DNA from: Belnapia mucosa
GTDB lineage: Bacteria > Pseudomonadota > Alphaproteobacteria > Acetobacterales > Acetobacteraceae
Direction: 5' to 3'
DNA length: 64,000 nt
NCBI RefSeq assembly: GCF_016775475.1
Contig: NZ_JAEUXJ010000008.1
Location: 62,001-126,000 of the forward strand
Of the stretch, positions 1 to 8,577 are shown piece after piece. Under the pieces are notes generated by a model, which did no database searches, had not been told where the DNA came from, and worked only from the letters and a program-made list of their open reading frames with translations. The translations under genes were made by a program, and so were the position numbers. Position 1 is the first letter of the stretch. The number at the start of each line of letters is the position of its first letter.

Positions 1-1
1 T

Positions 2-205
2 CTGGCCAAGTCGCTGATGCTGGTGACGGCGCTGAACCCACGGATCGGCTATGACAAGGCCGTCGCCATCGGCAAGCTGGCGCTGAAGGAGAATCTGACG
101 CTGCGCGACGCCGCCCAGAAGCTCGGCCATGTCAGCCCCGAGGATTTCGACCGCTGGGTCCGGCCGGAGGACATGGTCACCCCCGGCGCGACGCTGGATG
201 GGTGA
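2..205 (+). CDS. fumC: Class II fumarate hydratase, C-terminal fragment
   Basis: Only the last 67 codons are in the window; the gene enters from the left edge. The reading frame shows the C-terminal helical domain of class II fumarase, including TALNPRIGYDKA and the closing WVRPEDMV, which match the FumC tail closely. The full enzyme is a homotetramer that interconverts fumarate and malate in the TCA cycle; its catalytic residues lie upstream of the window. The TGA stop overlaps the ATG region of the next small gene by 8 bp, so the two are probably co-transcribed. Identification rests on family recognition of the tail only. Confidence 0.9.
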   Translation: MAKSLMLVTALNPRIGYDKAVAIGKLALKENLTLRDAAQKLGHVSPEDFDRWVRPEDMVTPGATLDG

Positions 206-419
206 GGAGAGGCATCTCCGGAAACGCAGCTTCCAGCTCGCCGGGCATCGCACCTCGGTGGCGCTGGAGGCGGAGTTCTGGGTGGTGCTGGAAGCGGCCG
301 CCGCCCGGCGGGGGCAAAGCCTCGCCGGGCTGGTGACGGAGATCGACACCGCCCGGGCCGGTACGGCGCGGCCTTTGGCGAGCGCGTTGCGGGTCTTCGC
401 CCTGGCGGAAAAGCCTTAA
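198..419 (+). CDS. Ribbon-helix-helix domain protein (RHH_4 type)
   Basis: A 73-residue protein containing KRSFQLAGHRTSVALE followed by EFWVVLEAAAARRG and SLAGLVTEID. This is the pattern of the small RHH_4 (PF13467) family often found after fumC in alphaproteobacteria. RHH proteins are dimeric DNA-binding proteins, but no target is known here. An upstream in-frame ATG at 129 exists, but it lies inside fumC and would add an unrelated arginine-rich extension, so the ATG at 198 was chosen. Its TAA stop (417–419) overlaps the TAA of the convergent gene on the other strand through a shared TTAA. Confidence 0.75.
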   Translation: MGEERHLRKRSFQLAGHRTSVALEAEFWVVLEAAAARRGQSLAGLVTEIDTARAGTARPLASALRVFALAEKP

Positions 420-730
420 CGCGTCCGCGCCGGCGCGGAGACGTTGCCGTGACCCTCATTGCCGCCGAGGGTCGCCGCCAGCAGCCCCGCCGCGACGCCG
501 AGCGGCAGGGCGACCAGCAGCGGCATGGAACTGCCACTCTCCGGCGGCGGCGGCAGGCGGTCGCCGATCACCCGGCGCGGGCGTCGCAGCGCGGCGGTGC
601 CGCCGATGGCCCCGGCGCCACGGGCCGGCACCACCACCGCCGCATCCCCTGGCACCACCACGCGCTGCTGCGCCGCCGCCGGCTCCGACAGGCCGGTGAG
701 CAGGAACAGCAGGGCGGCTATCCGTTTCAT
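416..730 (-). CDS. Small secreted or membrane-anchored hypothetical protein
   Basis: A 104-residue protein of unknown function. Starting at the ATG whose complement ends at 730, it has a signal peptide (KR followed by IAALLFLLTGLSEPAAAQ) and then a basic, proline- and valine-rich middle. Near the C-terminus is a short hydrophobic segment (MPLLVALPLGVAAGLLAATLGG) that could anchor it in the inner membrane. An alternative start 12 codons upstream adds a polar stretch that spoils the signal peptide. It sits convergent to the RHH gene and downstream of maiA, about 39 bp from the maiA stop. No catalytic motif is visible. Confidence 0.5.
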   Translation of the reverse strand: MKRIAALLFLLTGLSEPAAAQQRVVVPGDAAVVVPARGAGAIGGTAALRRPRRVIGDRLPPPPESGSSMPLLVALPLGVAAGLLAATLGGNEGHGNVSAPARTR

Positions 731-769
731 AAGCGAACTGTTGACGCACCCGCTCTCGGGCTGCAAGCC

Positions 770-1396
770 CTATTCGGCATCCGGCTGGCGTTCGGGCGCC
801 GCCTCGGCAAAGGCCGGCAGGGCGAGGCAGGCGGCCTCGGCGGCCAGCAGCCGCGGCATCGCCTCCAGCGCCACCCCGAAGCGCCGGGCATTGTAGAGCT
901 GCGGCACCAGGCAGAGATCGGCAAGGCTGGGCGCCGGCCCGAAGCAGAAGGGGCCGGACTCGGCCAACGCCTCGCAGGCGGCGAGCCCTTCGGCGATGGT
1001 GTCATGCGCCCATCGGTTGGCCTCCTCCTGGCTGTGGCCCATGGATTTCAGCCGGGCGAGCACCTTCAGGTTCTGCACCGCATGAATCTCGCAGGCGATG
1101 GCCAGCGCAAAGGCCCGCACCCGGGCCCGCGTCACCGGATCGGCCGGCAGCAGCGGCGGGTTGGGATGCGTCTCGTCCAGGTATTCGATGATGGCGAGGG
1201 ACTGGATGAGGCTGTGGCCATTCTCCAGCAGCAGCGCCGGCACCAGCCCCTGCGGGTTGAGCCGGAGATAGTTCGCCGCCCGCTGCTCGCCGCGGCGGAG
1301 ATGGCGGAAGCTGTGCTGCGCCTCCAGCCCCTTCAGGTTCAGCGCGATCCGCACCCGATAGGCGGCGGAGGAGCGGTAGTAGCCGACCAGTTCCAT
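770..1396 (-). CDS. maiA: Maleylacetoacetate isomerase (zeta-class GST)
   Basis: A 208-residue zeta-class glutathione transferase. The N-terminal thioredoxin-like domain carries the signature YYRSSAAYRVRIALNLKG, and the C-terminal helical domain has CEIHAVQNLKVL, a combination typical of MaiA. The enzyme isomerises maleylacetoacetate to fumarylacetoacetate in tyrosine/homogentisate breakdown, or handles related maleyl intermediates, using glutathione. The usual SSCS active-site stretch reads SSAA here (Ser9, Ser10, Ala11); the catalytic Ser is kept and this variant is common in bacteria. The ATG overlaps the TGA of the upstream dehydrogenase; a GTG one codon earlier is also possible. It forms an operon with that gene. 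Confidence 0.85.
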   Translation of the reverse strand: MELVGYYRSSAAYRVRIALNLKGLEAQHSFRHLRRGEQRAANYLRLNPQGLVPALLLENGHSLIQSLAIIEYLDETHPNPPLLPADPVTRARVRAFALAIACEIHAVQNLKVLARLKSMGHSQEEANRWAHDTIAEGLAACEALAESGPFCFGPAPSLADLCLVPQLYNARRFGVALEAMPRLLAAEAACLALPAFAEAAPERQPDAE

Positions 1397-2550
1397 CACC
1401 GCCTCCCCAGCATGCTGCGGGCGATGATCAGCCGCATCACCTCATTCGTCCCTTCGAGGATGCGGTGGACGCGGAGGTCGCGGACGATCTTCTCAATCCC
1501 GTATTCCGCCAGATAGCCATAGCCGCCGAGCAGCTGCAGCGCGTCGTCGGCCACCTTGTGGCAGGTGTCGGTGACGAAGCGCTTGGCCATGGCGCAGAAA
1601 GCGCCGGCATCGGGCGCCTTGGCATCCAGCTTGCCGCAGGCGCGCCAGAGCAACGTCCGGCTCGCCTCCAGCTCCGTCCGCATATCGGCCAGGCGGAACT
1701 GAGTGTTCTGGAAATCGGCGATCGGTTTGCCGAAGGCCTGGCGTTCCTGGACATAGGCCAGGGCCTTGTCGAGCGCCGCCTGCGCCCCGCCGAGCGAGCA
1801 GGCGGCGATGTTCAGCCGCCCGCCATCCAACCCCGCCATGGCGAAGCGAAAGCCGTGCCCCTCCTCGCCGAGCAGGGCGGAGGCCGGCACCCGGGCGCCG
1901 TCGAAGATCAGCTGCCGCGTCGGCTGGGCGTTCCAGCCCATCTTCCGCTCGTTGGCGCCGAAGGAGAGGCCGGGCGTGTCCTTCGGGATCAGCAGGGCGG
2001 AGACGCCGCCCGGCCCCTCGCCCCCCGTCCGCACCATGGTGAGATAGAGGTCGGAGGCGCCGGCGCCGGAGATGAACTGCTTGGTGCCGTCGAGGATGTA
2101 ATGGTCGCCCTCCCGCCGCGCCCGGGTGCGCAGCGCGGCGGCGTCGGAGCCTGAGCCGGGCTCGGTCAGCGCATAGCTGGCGACGAGGCGCATCGGCACC
2201 AGCTCCGGCAGCCAGCGGTCGCGCTGGGCGTCGTTGCCGAAGCGGTCGATCATCCAGGCGACCATGTTGTGGATGGAGAGATAGGCCGAGACGGTGGGAC
2301 AGCCCATCGCCAGCGCCTCGAACACCACCGCGGCGTCGAGCCGCGTCAGCCCCGCCCCGCCGCTCTCCTCCCGCACATAGAGCGCCGCCATGCCGAGCGC
2401 GGCGGCGGCCTGCATCTCCTCCACCGGGAAATGCCGCGCCTGATCCCATTCCAGCGCCCGCGGGGCGAGGGTGTCCATGGCGAAGCCGAGCGCGGTCTCG
2501 CGCAACTCTTGCGTCGCCTCGGGCAGTTCGAAGGCCTGGTCGGGCGGCAT
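1396..2550 (-). CDS. Acyl-CoA dehydrogenase, isobutyryl-CoA dehydrogenase-like
   Basis: A 384-residue FAD acyl-CoA dehydrogenase. It has the N-terminal helical domain, the FAD/substrate motif YALTEPGSGSDA, the AFGKPIADFQNTQF dimer/FAD segment and the C-terminal RILEGTNEVMR, where Glu366 is the predicted catalytic base at the short-chain (MCAD/ACAD8-type) position. The overall pattern (LGGYGYLAEYGIEKIVRDLRV is split across two helices) resembles isobutyryl-CoA dehydrogenase of valine breakdown. Exact substrate is inferred; a general short-chain enzyme is the alternative. A good Shine-Dalgarno (AGAGGAG) lies about 9 nt before the ATG. It overlaps maiA, suggesting joint amino-acid catabolism. 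Confidence 0.82.
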   Translation of the reverse strand: MPPDQAFELPEATQELRETALGFAMDTLAPRALEWDQARHFPVEEMQAAAALGMAALYVREESGGAGLTRLDAAVVFEALAMGCPTVSAYLSIHNMVAWMIDRFGNDAQRDRWLPELVPMRLVASYALTEPGSGSDAAALRTRARREGDHYILDGTKQFISGAGASDLYLTMVRTGGEGPGGVSALLIPKDTPGLSFGANERKMGWNAQPTRQLIFDGARVPASALLGEEGHGFRFAMAGLDGGRLNIAACSLGGAQAALDKALAYVQERQAFGKPIADFQNTQFRLADMRTELEASRTLLWRACGKLDAKAPDAGAFCAMAKRFVTDTCHKVADDALQLLGGYGYLAEYGIEKIVRDLRVHRILEGTNEVMRLIIARSMLGRR

Positions 2551-2605
2551 TCTGGGTTTCTCCTCTCAGCGGTATCGTTCGACGAGGGCGGCTTCGTCCA
2601 GGGGC

Positions 2606-2643
2606 TTGGTATCGGCACGTGTTATGCGCATAATGAATGCGCA
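2606..2643 (+). promoter_or_regulatory. ccdAB promoter with palindromic operator
   Basis: A sigma70-like promoter is readable: TTGGTA (2606–2611), a 17-bp spacer and CATAAT (2629–2634). Two self-complementary TGCGCA hexamers (2625–2630 and 2638–2643) flank the -10 and the expected start point with a 13-bp centre spacing. This is a good candidate for autoregulation by the CcdA–CcdB complex, as known for ccd operons. The predicted start point near 2641 lies beyond the ATG at 2637, which supports translation from 2655. Confidence 0.6.
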
Positions 2644-2654
2644 AGGAGATGCCT

Positions 2655-2888
2655 ATGCCCGAGCCAGTGCAGCGCCGCGCCACCAATGTCAGCCTGCCTG
2701 AGCCCCTGGTGGCCGCCGCGCGGGAGCTCGACATCAACCTTTCCCGTGCCTGCGAGGCGGGGCTCGAAGCCGCGGTGAGGGCCGAGCGTACCCGGCGCTG
2801 GCGAGACGAGAATCAGGCCGCGATGGAGAGCTGGGCCGAGGTGCTGGAGCGCGACGGCCTCCCCCTCGCCCGCCATCGCGGCTTCTAG
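2655..2888 (+). CDS. ccdA: CcdA-family antitoxin
   Basis: A 77-residue antitoxin. The N-terminal part (RRATNVSLPEPLVAAAREL) is the ribbon-helix-helix DNA-binding domain. The C-terminal part contains the family's W…EN…NG-like tail, ending GLPLARHRGF, which wraps the CcdB toxin. It is expected to neutralise CcdB and, with it, repress its own promoter. The ATG at 2655 was chosen because AAGGAG (2643–2648) sits 6 nt before it; the earlier ATGs at 2637 and 2649 overlap or lie upstream of that site and of the predicted transcript start. It is followed after 1 nt by ccdB. Confidence 0.88.
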   Translation: MPEPVQRRATNVSLPEPLVAAARELDINLSRACEAGLEAAVRAERTRRWRDENQAAMESWAEVLERDGLPLARHRGF

Positions 2889-2889
2889 G

Positions 2890-3186
2890 ATGGCCCGCTT
2901 CGACCTGCATCGGCTGGATGGCACGTTGGTGGTCGACCTCCAGCACGAATTGCTCGACCATTTGCCGACCCGGGTCGTCGCGCCGCTCCTGCCGCCGGAC
3001 AGGGCGGGCCGCCCGGTCCGAGACCTCAACCCCGTCATGACCTTGGAGGGAGCCCCGCATATTCTCGCGGTCCACCTCCTGGCCGCCGTGCCGCGACGGG
3101 AACTCGGCCCGCCGGTCGGCACGCTGGAGGGCGATTACGATTCCATCCTCCGCGCCGTCGACATGCTGCTGCTGACCGGGCTGTAG
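2890..3186 (+). CDS. ccdB: CcdB-family toxin (gyrase poison)
   Basis: A 98-residue CcdB homologue of normal family length. Conserved stretches are visible: the VDLQHELLDHLPTRVVAPLL core strand region, LNPVMTLEG, LAAVPRRELG, and the C-terminal ILRAVDMLLLTGL, which in F-plasmid CcdB (IDMLWTGF-like end) contacts DNA gyrase. CcdB traps the gyrase–DNA complex and kills cells that lose the antitoxin. The gene starts 1 nt after the ccdA stop, the classic operon layout, and converges on the oxidoreductase gene 4 bp downstream. The module looks intact; whether it is active is not shown by sequence. Confidence 0.88.
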   Translation: MARFDLHRLDGTLVVDLQHELLDHLPTRVVAPLLPPDRAGRPVRDLNPVMTLEGAPHILAVHLLAAVPRRELGPPVGTLEGDYDSILRAVDMLLLTGL

Positions 3187-3190
3187 CGGC

Positions 3191-6100
3191 CTACTCCGCC
3201 GCCATCGCCACCACCGGCCGCGCGACCGCCGCCTCCAGCTCCGCCATCCGCGCCTGGGTCGCCGCGACGTTGCGGGCCTTGATATGGCCATAGCCCTTGA
3301 TGCCCGCCGCCGCCTCGGCCCAGGCGCAGATGCGCGCATGGGTCTCGGGCGAGAGGAGGGCCAGCAGCCGCTCCACCCCGGCGCGGTATTCGCCGGGCAG
3401 GGCGCGTTCCATCCGCCGCTCCTCGGTGCGGCCGAAGGGGTCGAGCGGGGTGCCGCGCAGCGCCTTGCCATGGCGCAGCAGGCGCATCGCCGACAGCATC
3501 CAGGGACCGAAGGCCATCTTGCGCGGCTGGCCGGTCACCGGGTCGGTCTTGGCGAGGATCGGCGGCGCCAGGTTCAGCTCGACACGTTGGGTGCCGGTGA
3601 AGTGGCCGGCGAGATGCGCCTGCCATTCCGGCAGGTTGTGCAGGCGGGCGACCTCATACTCATCCTTATAGGCCATCAGACGGTAGAGCTGGGTGGCGAC
3701 GGCGCGGGTCAGCCGCTCCTCGCCCGGCACCGCCGCGGCCTCGGCGGCGCGGACCTTGGCGACGAAGTCCGCATAGGGACGAGCGTAGGAGGCGCTTTGG
3801 TAGGACGTCAGCTCGCCGACACGACGGGCGATCAGCGCATCCAGCGTCTCCGCCGCCTCCGTCACCGGCGCGGGCGGGGCAAGCGCCGCAGCGCGGCCGA
3901 GGGCGAAGGCAGCCTTGTTGCGCTCGATCTGGGCGCCGTTCAGCTCCAGCGCCCGGTCGATCGCCTCGGCCGAGAGCGGCACCAGCCCGCGCTGGAAGGC
4001 GATGCCGAGCAGCCAGACATTGAGGTAGATGAGGTCGCCGAAAGCCTCCTCCACCGCATGGACGCCCGGGACCGTCACCACCTCGCGGCAGGCGCCACGG
4101 ATGCTCTCCAGCATGCCGGCGCGGTCGTACTGGGTGCTCGTGTCCTTCACGAACTGCGCGGTCGGCTGCAGGTCGGCGTTCAGCACGGCAACCGTCCGCC
4201 CGGCGCCGAGCAGCGGCCGCGCCGTCCGCCCATGCGCGACCACCATATCGGCCGAGAGCAGGAGGTCGGTCTGGCCCATGCCGATGCGCGGCGCCTCGAT
4301 CGTCTCCGGCGCCGCCCCGGCCCGGCCGATGCGGAGCTGGGCGAAGACGCCGCCGCCCTTCTGCGCCAGGCCGAGCATGTCGACCGAGCGGCTCGGCCGG
4401 CCCTCCAGATGCGCCGCCATGCCGAGGATGGCCGAGAGCGCCGTCACCCCCTGCCCGCCGACGCCGGCGAGCAGGATGTTCCAGGCCGGCTCGCCGGCGC
4501 GGGGCTCCGGCACCGCCGGCTCGGGCAGCGCCTCGCCCAACTTCGGCACCGGCTTCTTCACCGGCTCCGCGCCGACCAGGGTAACGAAGGAGGGGCAGAA
4601 GCCCTCGACGCAGGAGAGATCCTGGTTGCAGGCGCTCTGGTCGATCTGGCGCTTGCGGCCGAACTCGGTCTCGATCGGCTCCACCGCGAGGCAGTTGGAA
4701 GTGCGGGAGCAGTCGCCGCAATCCTCACAGACCCGCGGGTTGATGGCGACGCGCCGCTCCGCCACGGCCTGGGTGCCGCGCTTGCGCTTGCGGCGGCGCT
4801 CCGTCGCGCATTGCTGGTCGTAGATCAGGACGGAGACGCCTGGGACCTCGCGCAGCTCCCGCTGCACCGCATCCAGCTCGCTCCGGTGGCGATAGGTGAT
4901 GCCCTTCGGCATCCGCGCATCGTCCTGGTGCCGCTCCGGGTCGTCGGAGACGAGGACGATCTTCCCCACACCCTCGGCCGCCATCTGTGCCGCGATCTCC
5001 GGCACGCCGAGCTCGCCTTCCGGCGTCTGTCCGCCGGTCATGGCGACGGCGCTGTTCACCAGGATCTTGTAGGTGATGTTGGTGCCTGCCGCGATCGCCT
5101 GGCGGATGGCGAGGCTGCCCGAATGGGCATAGGTGCCGTCGCCGATATTGGCGAACATGTGCTTTTCGCTGACGAAGGGCGCCATGCCGAGCCAGGGCAT
5201 GCCCTCGCCGCCCATATGGGTCACCAGGTCGGTGCTGCGATCCATGTAGATCGCCAGAGTGTGGCAGCCGATGCCGGCCATGGCATGGCTGCCCTCGGGA
5301 ACCTTGGTGCTCGTGTTGTGCGGGCAGCCCGGACAGAAATGCGGCGTGCGGTCATGCACCGGCGCCACGGCGAGGTTGGCCAGATCGTCGAGCTGGGCGA
5401 TGCGCGCCGCCAGCTGCTCGGTCCGCAGCGCCTCGGGCAGCCGGGCATAGAGCGCCCGGAGCACCGCGCCGGTATCGAGCTCCAGCAGGTCGGAGAGTAG
5501 GCGCCGCCCCTGCTCATCCGTCTTGCCGGTGATCCGCGGCCGCTGAATCTCATGGTAGAGCGCATCGCGCAGCTGCGGCTCGATCACCGGCCGGCGGTCC
5601 TCGACCACCAGCACCTCCTCGAGGCCCCGCGCGAACTCCCGCGCGGCTTCCGCATCCAGCGGCCAGGCGAGGCCGACCTTCCAGATGCGAAGCCCCGCCA
5701 TCCGCGCCAGCTCATCGGTGATGCCGGCATCACGCAGCGCCTGGCGCAGCGTCGCATAGGCCTTGCCACGGGCGGCGATGCCGAAGCGCGCCTGCGGGCT
5801 GTCCACCACGATGGGGTTCAGCCCGTTCGCCCGGGCGAAGGCGATGGCGGCTGGCAGCTTCACCTGCCGCAGCCGCTGCTCCTGCGGGATGGCATGGTCG
5901 CGGAGGCGGATATGCACGCCATCCGGCGGGAAGGTGAAATCCGGCGTGACGCTGGCATAGGCCGCCGGATCGACGAGGACGGAGGCGGCACCGTCCATCG
6001 TCTCCGCCACGCATTTCATGCCGACCCAGAGGCCGGCGAAGCGCGACATGTCGATCGCCTTCAGGCCGTAGTCGAGAATCTCATGGACGCCGGCCGGGTC

Positions 6101-6622
6101 GAGCACCGGCATCTCCACATCCATGAAGCTGATCTCGCAGCCCGAGGTGATGGTGGAGGATTTGCAGGTCGGGTCGTCGCCGGCCAGCGCCAGCACGCCA
6201 CCCTTCGGCGCGGTGCCGGCGCTGTTGGCATGCCGCAGCACGTCGCCGGAGCGGTCGACGCCCGGCCCCTTGCCGTACCAGATGCCGAAGACGCCATCGA
6301 CCGTCTGGTTGCCGTAGAGCGCCACCTGCTGGCTGCCCCAGACTGCGGTCGCGGCGAGGTCTTCGTTCAGCCCGGGGCGGACGACGATATTGGCCTCGGC
6401 CAGGCGCTTGGCCTGCTTCATCAGCTGCATGTCGTAGGTGCCGAGGGGGGAGCCGCGATAACCGCTGATATACCCGCCAGTGTTCCAGCCAAGCGCCTTG
6501 TCCAGCTGGTGGCGCATCAGCGGCAGCCGGACCAGGGCCTGGATGCCGGTCAGCAACAGGGTCTCGCCGGATTTCTCCCAGCGGTCGTCGAGCGTCGCTT
6601 CGGGGCGCTGGATGCTGCCCAT
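3191..6622 (-). CDS. Fused indolepyruvate ferredoxin oxidoreductase
   Basis: A 1143-residue cytoplasmic protein that fuses the alpha and beta parts of indolepyruvate:ferredoxin oxidoreductase, as in many alphaproteobacteria. Domain order: N-terminal pyrimidine-binding domain with GYISGYRGSPLG (about residues 48–60); TPP domain with HFCPGCPHNTST (about 430) and ANIGDGTYAHSGS (about 490); a cysteine-rich region with CEDCGDC (about 634) and CNQDLSCVEGFC (about 670) that may hold iron–sulfur clusters; the gamma domain with GVGGQGV (about 720); and a C-terminal DUF6537-like tail. It oxidatively decarboxylates aryl- or branched-chain 2-oxo acids to acyl-CoA, passing electrons to ferredoxin or possibly another carrier. 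It appears monocistronic. Confidence 0.9.
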   Translation of the reverse strand: MGSIQRPEATLDDRWEKSGETLLLTGIQALVRLPLMRHQLDKALGWNTGGYISGYRGSPLGTYDMQLMKQAKRLAEANIVVRPGLNEDLAATAVWGSQQVALYGNQTVDGVFGIWYGKGPGVDRSGDVLRHANSAGTAPKGGVLALAGDDPTCKSSTITSGCEISFMDVEMPVLDPAGVHEILDYGLKAIDMSRFAGLWVGMKCVAETMDGAASVLVDPAAYASVTPDFTFPPDGVHIRLRDHAIPQEQRLRQVKLPAAIAFARANGLNPIVVDSPQARFGIAARGKAYATLRQALRDAGITDELARMAGLRIWKVGLAWPLDAEAAREFARGLEEVLVVEDRRPVIEPQLRDALYHEIQRPRITGKTDEQGRRLLSDLLELDTGAVLRALYARLPEALRTEQLAARIAQLDDLANLAVAPVHDRTPHFCPGCPHNTSTKVPEGSHAMAGIGCHTLAIYMDRSTDLVTHMGGEGMPWLGMAPFVSEKHMFANIGDGTYAHSGSLAIRQAIAAGTNITYKILVNSAVAMTGGQTPEGELGVPEIAAQMAAEGVGKIVLVSDDPERHQDDARMPKGITYRHRSELDAVQRELREVPGVSVLIYDQQCATERRRKRKRGTQAVAERRVAINPRVCEDCGDCSRTSNCLAVEPIETEFGRKRQIDQSACNQDLSCVEGFCPSFVTLVGAEPVKKPVPKLGEALPEPAVPEPRAGEPAWNILLAGVGGQGVTALSAILGMAAHLEGRPSRSVDMLGLAQKGGGVFAQLRIGRAGAAPETIEAPRIGMGQTDLLLSADMVVAHGRTARPLLGAGRTVAVLNADLQPTAQFVKDTSTQYDRAGMLESIRGACREVVTVPGVHAVEEAFGDLIYLNVWLLGIAFQRGLVPLSAEAIDRALELNGAQIERNKAAFALGRAAALAPPAPVTEAAETLDALIARRVGELTSYQSASYARPYADFVAKVRAAEAAAVPGEERLTRAVATQLYRLMAYKDEYEVARLHNLPEWQAHLAGHFTGTQRVELNLAPPILAKTDPVTGQPRKMAFGPWMLSAMRLLRHGKALRGTPLDPFGRTEERRMERALPGEYRAGVERLLALLSPETHARICAWAEAAAGIKGYGHIKARNVAATQARMAELEAAVARPVVAMAAE

Positions 6623-6773
6623 GGTCCGTCTCCCGCCTTATTGCCCATCAATCTCGGGCGGCCGGGCCGCTGGGGCAATCCCCTGGACCCAGCCTTTCAG
6701 CGTGGAAGGATGAACCGGAATTTCCAGAGTTTCTTTTCGTATTTTGGTGTGCACCGCCGAAAGGACAGAAGGA

Positions 6774-8096
6774 TCATCCGCGATGGGAGGTCGCGGGATG
6801 GGGAGCAGCCAGGCGCGGCCCGGCCCCGAACAGCTTTTCGCGATAGGCACCGGGCGCATGGGCCTGCTTATAGGCGCCACGCGCCTGCAATTCCGGCACC
6901 AGCAGATCGACCACCGCCTCGATTCCCTCCGGCATCACGGTGCGGGCGAGATTGAAGCCATCGACATCCGCCGCCTCGGCGAAGCCGATCAGCGCCTCTG
7001 CCACCTCCGCCGCGCTACCCACGATGGGCCGCTGCCGGCTGCCGAGGACGAACTGGTCGACCAGCTGCCGCTTGGTCCAGCCGGGACCGAAGACCCGACG
7101 CATGGCCTCGACATTCGAGCTGATGGCGTCGGTCTTCGCGACCTCGATCGGCTCATCCATGCCGAAGCGGTCGAAATCGAGGCCGAGCGAGGCCGCGGCA
7201 TGGGCCAGCGCGCCCTCGATGCTGGCATGGCGGCGGTATTCGGCGAGCAGATCCTCCGCCTCGGCCCGGGTCCGGCCGACGATCAGCGTCGCACCGGCGA
7301 AGATGCGGATCGGGCGCGGCGCGGTCCGCGCCCGGAGATCGGCCGTGAGACGGGCGATATCCGCCGGCCGGCCGAAATTGACGAAGACGCATTCCGCATG
7401 CCGCGCGGCAAAGGCCCTGCCGCGATCCGAGGCGCCGGCCTGGTACAGCACCGGGGTCCGCTGCGGCGAGGGCTCGACCAGGAAAGGCCCGCCGCCGGCC
7501 ACGTCCCGCACCCGCGCCGGGTCGGCATAGACCCCGGCCGACCGGTCCCGCCGCACCGCATCATCCGCCCAGGACCCCTCCCAGAGGGCATAGACGCGGT
7601 CCATGAAGGCCTCGGCCGCGTCATAGCGGTCGTCATGCGCGACCTGCTTCGGCAGGCCCATGGCGCGGGCGGCGCTGTCGAGATAGCCGGTGACGATGTT
7701 CCAGCCGATCCGCCCGCCTGTGAGATGGTCGAGCGTGCCCATCCGCCGGGCAAAGAGCGGCGGCGCCTCATAGGTCAGGTTGCAGGTGACGCCGAAGCCG
7801 AGATGCCGGGTCACCGCCGCCATGGCCGGGACCAGCAGCATCGGGTCGAGCAGCGGAACCTGCACCGCATGGCGGATGGCGGCATCCGGGCTGCCGCCCA
7901 GCACGTCATAGACGCCGACCACATCCGCGAGGAACAGCCCGTCGAACAGGCCGCGTTCCAGAGTCCGCGCCAGGCCCATCCAGTAGTCGAGGCTGGTATA
8001 CTCCACCGACCGGTCGCGGGGATGGGTCCACATCCCCTGCTGGATATGGCCCACGCAGGCCATGTCGAAGGCATTCAGGCGGATTTCACGAGGCAT
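6774..8096 (-). CDS. NtaA/SnaA/DszA-type FMN-dependent monooxygenase
   Basis: A 440-residue luciferase-fold monooxygenase of the nitrilotriacetate monooxygenase/DszA family. Typical blocks are present: the N-terminal NAFDMACVGHIQQGMW, RGLFDGLFLADV, LTGGRIGWNIVTGYLDSAA (FMN-binding region, 19 residues) and a C-terminal FVLGSRQRPIVGS. These enzymes use FMNH2 from a separate reductase to oxidise C–N, C–S or similar bonds; the substrate cannot be read here, and no flavin reductase gene is adjacent. The ATG ending at 8096 was chosen because longer versions run into the divergent Lrp gene, whose start is only 22 bp away. The shared intergenic space suggests control by that regulator. Confidence 0.83.
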   Translation of the reverse strand: MPREIRLNAFDMACVGHIQQGMWTHPRDRSVEYTSLDYWMGLARTLERGLFDGLFLADVVGVYDVLGGSPDAAIRHAVQVPLLDPMLLVPAMAAVTRHLGFGVTCNLTYEAPPLFARRMGTLDHLTGGRIGWNIVTGYLDSAARAMGLPKQVAHDDRYDAAEAFMDRVYALWEGSWADDAVRRDRSAGVYADPARVRDVAGGGPFLVEPSPQRTPVLYQAGASDRGRAFAARHAECVFVNFGRPADIARLTADLRARTAPRPIRIFAGATLIVGRTRAEAEDLLAEYRRHASIEGALAHAAASLGLDFDRFGMDEPIEVAKTDAISSNVEAMRRVFGPGWTKRQLVDQFVLGSRQRPIVGSAAEVAEALIGFAEAADVDGFNLARTVMPEGIEAVVDLLVPELQARGAYKQAHAPGAYREKLFGAGPRLAAPHPATSHRG

Positions 8097-8118
8097 GCCG
8101 GGCGGCTTAGCATAAGCC

Positions 8119-8571
8119 ATGGACGCCATCGACCGCCGCATCCTCCGTGCCCTGCACCGCAATGCCCGCCTGACCAATGCGGAGCTGGCCGAGGAGGTGG
8201 GGCTCTCCCCCTCCCCCTGCTGGACACGGGTGAAGCGGCTGGAACAAGCCGGCGTCATCAAGGGCTATGTGGCGATCCTCGACCAGGCCGCGCTCGGCCT
8301 GCCTGACACGGTCATCATCGAGGTGATGATGGAACGGCACGACGAGGACAGCCTCCGCCGCTTCGAACAGGCGGTGCTGGAGATCCCGGAGGTGGTGGAG
8401 GCCTGGCTGGTGACGGGCGAATACGACTACGTCATCAAGGCCGCGGTCGGCGGCACCGCGGGCTATGAGCGGCTGCTGCGCGAGAGGCTGTATCGCCTGC
8501 CGGGCGTGCGGCATACGCGAAGCAGCTTCACCCTCAGGAACCTGAAGCAGGTCTGGACGCCGGCGCCCTAG
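8119..8571 (+). CDS. Lrp/AsnC family transcriptional regulator
   Basis: A 150-residue regulator with an N-terminal winged helix (MDAIDRRILRALHRNARLTN, then LAEEVGLSPSPCWTRVKRLE) and a C-terminal RAM/AsnC ligand-binding domain (residues about 65–145, with VEAWLVTGEYDYVIKA). Proteins of this family form dimers to octamers and respond to amino acids. It is divergent from the flavin monooxygenase gene (22 bp between starts) and is the likely regulator of that gene. Because Lrp-type KynR proteins control tryptophan catabolism in some proteobacteria and kynA lies 1.4 kb away, a role there is also possible but unsupported by position. Confidence 0.9.
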   Translation: MDAIDRRILRALHRNARLTNAELAEEVGLSPSPCWTRVKRLEQAGVIKGYVAILDQAALGLPDTVIIEVMMERHDEDSLRRFEQAVLEIPEVVEAWLVTGEYDYVIKAAVGGTAGYERLLRERLYRLPGVRHTRSSFTLRNLKQVWTPAP

Positions 8572-8577
8572 GCCCGC

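Noticed and set aside
3284..5500. 738-codon plus-strand frame opposite the indolepyruvate oxidoreductase gene
   Set aside because: Arg/His/Gly-rich antisense shadow of a clear gene; no family motif, typical of the codon bias in very GC-rich DNA.
8097..8261. N-terminal extension of the flavin monooxygenase
   Set aside because: It would run through the divergent Lrp gene start and is not protein-like; family alignment starts at MPREIRLNAF.
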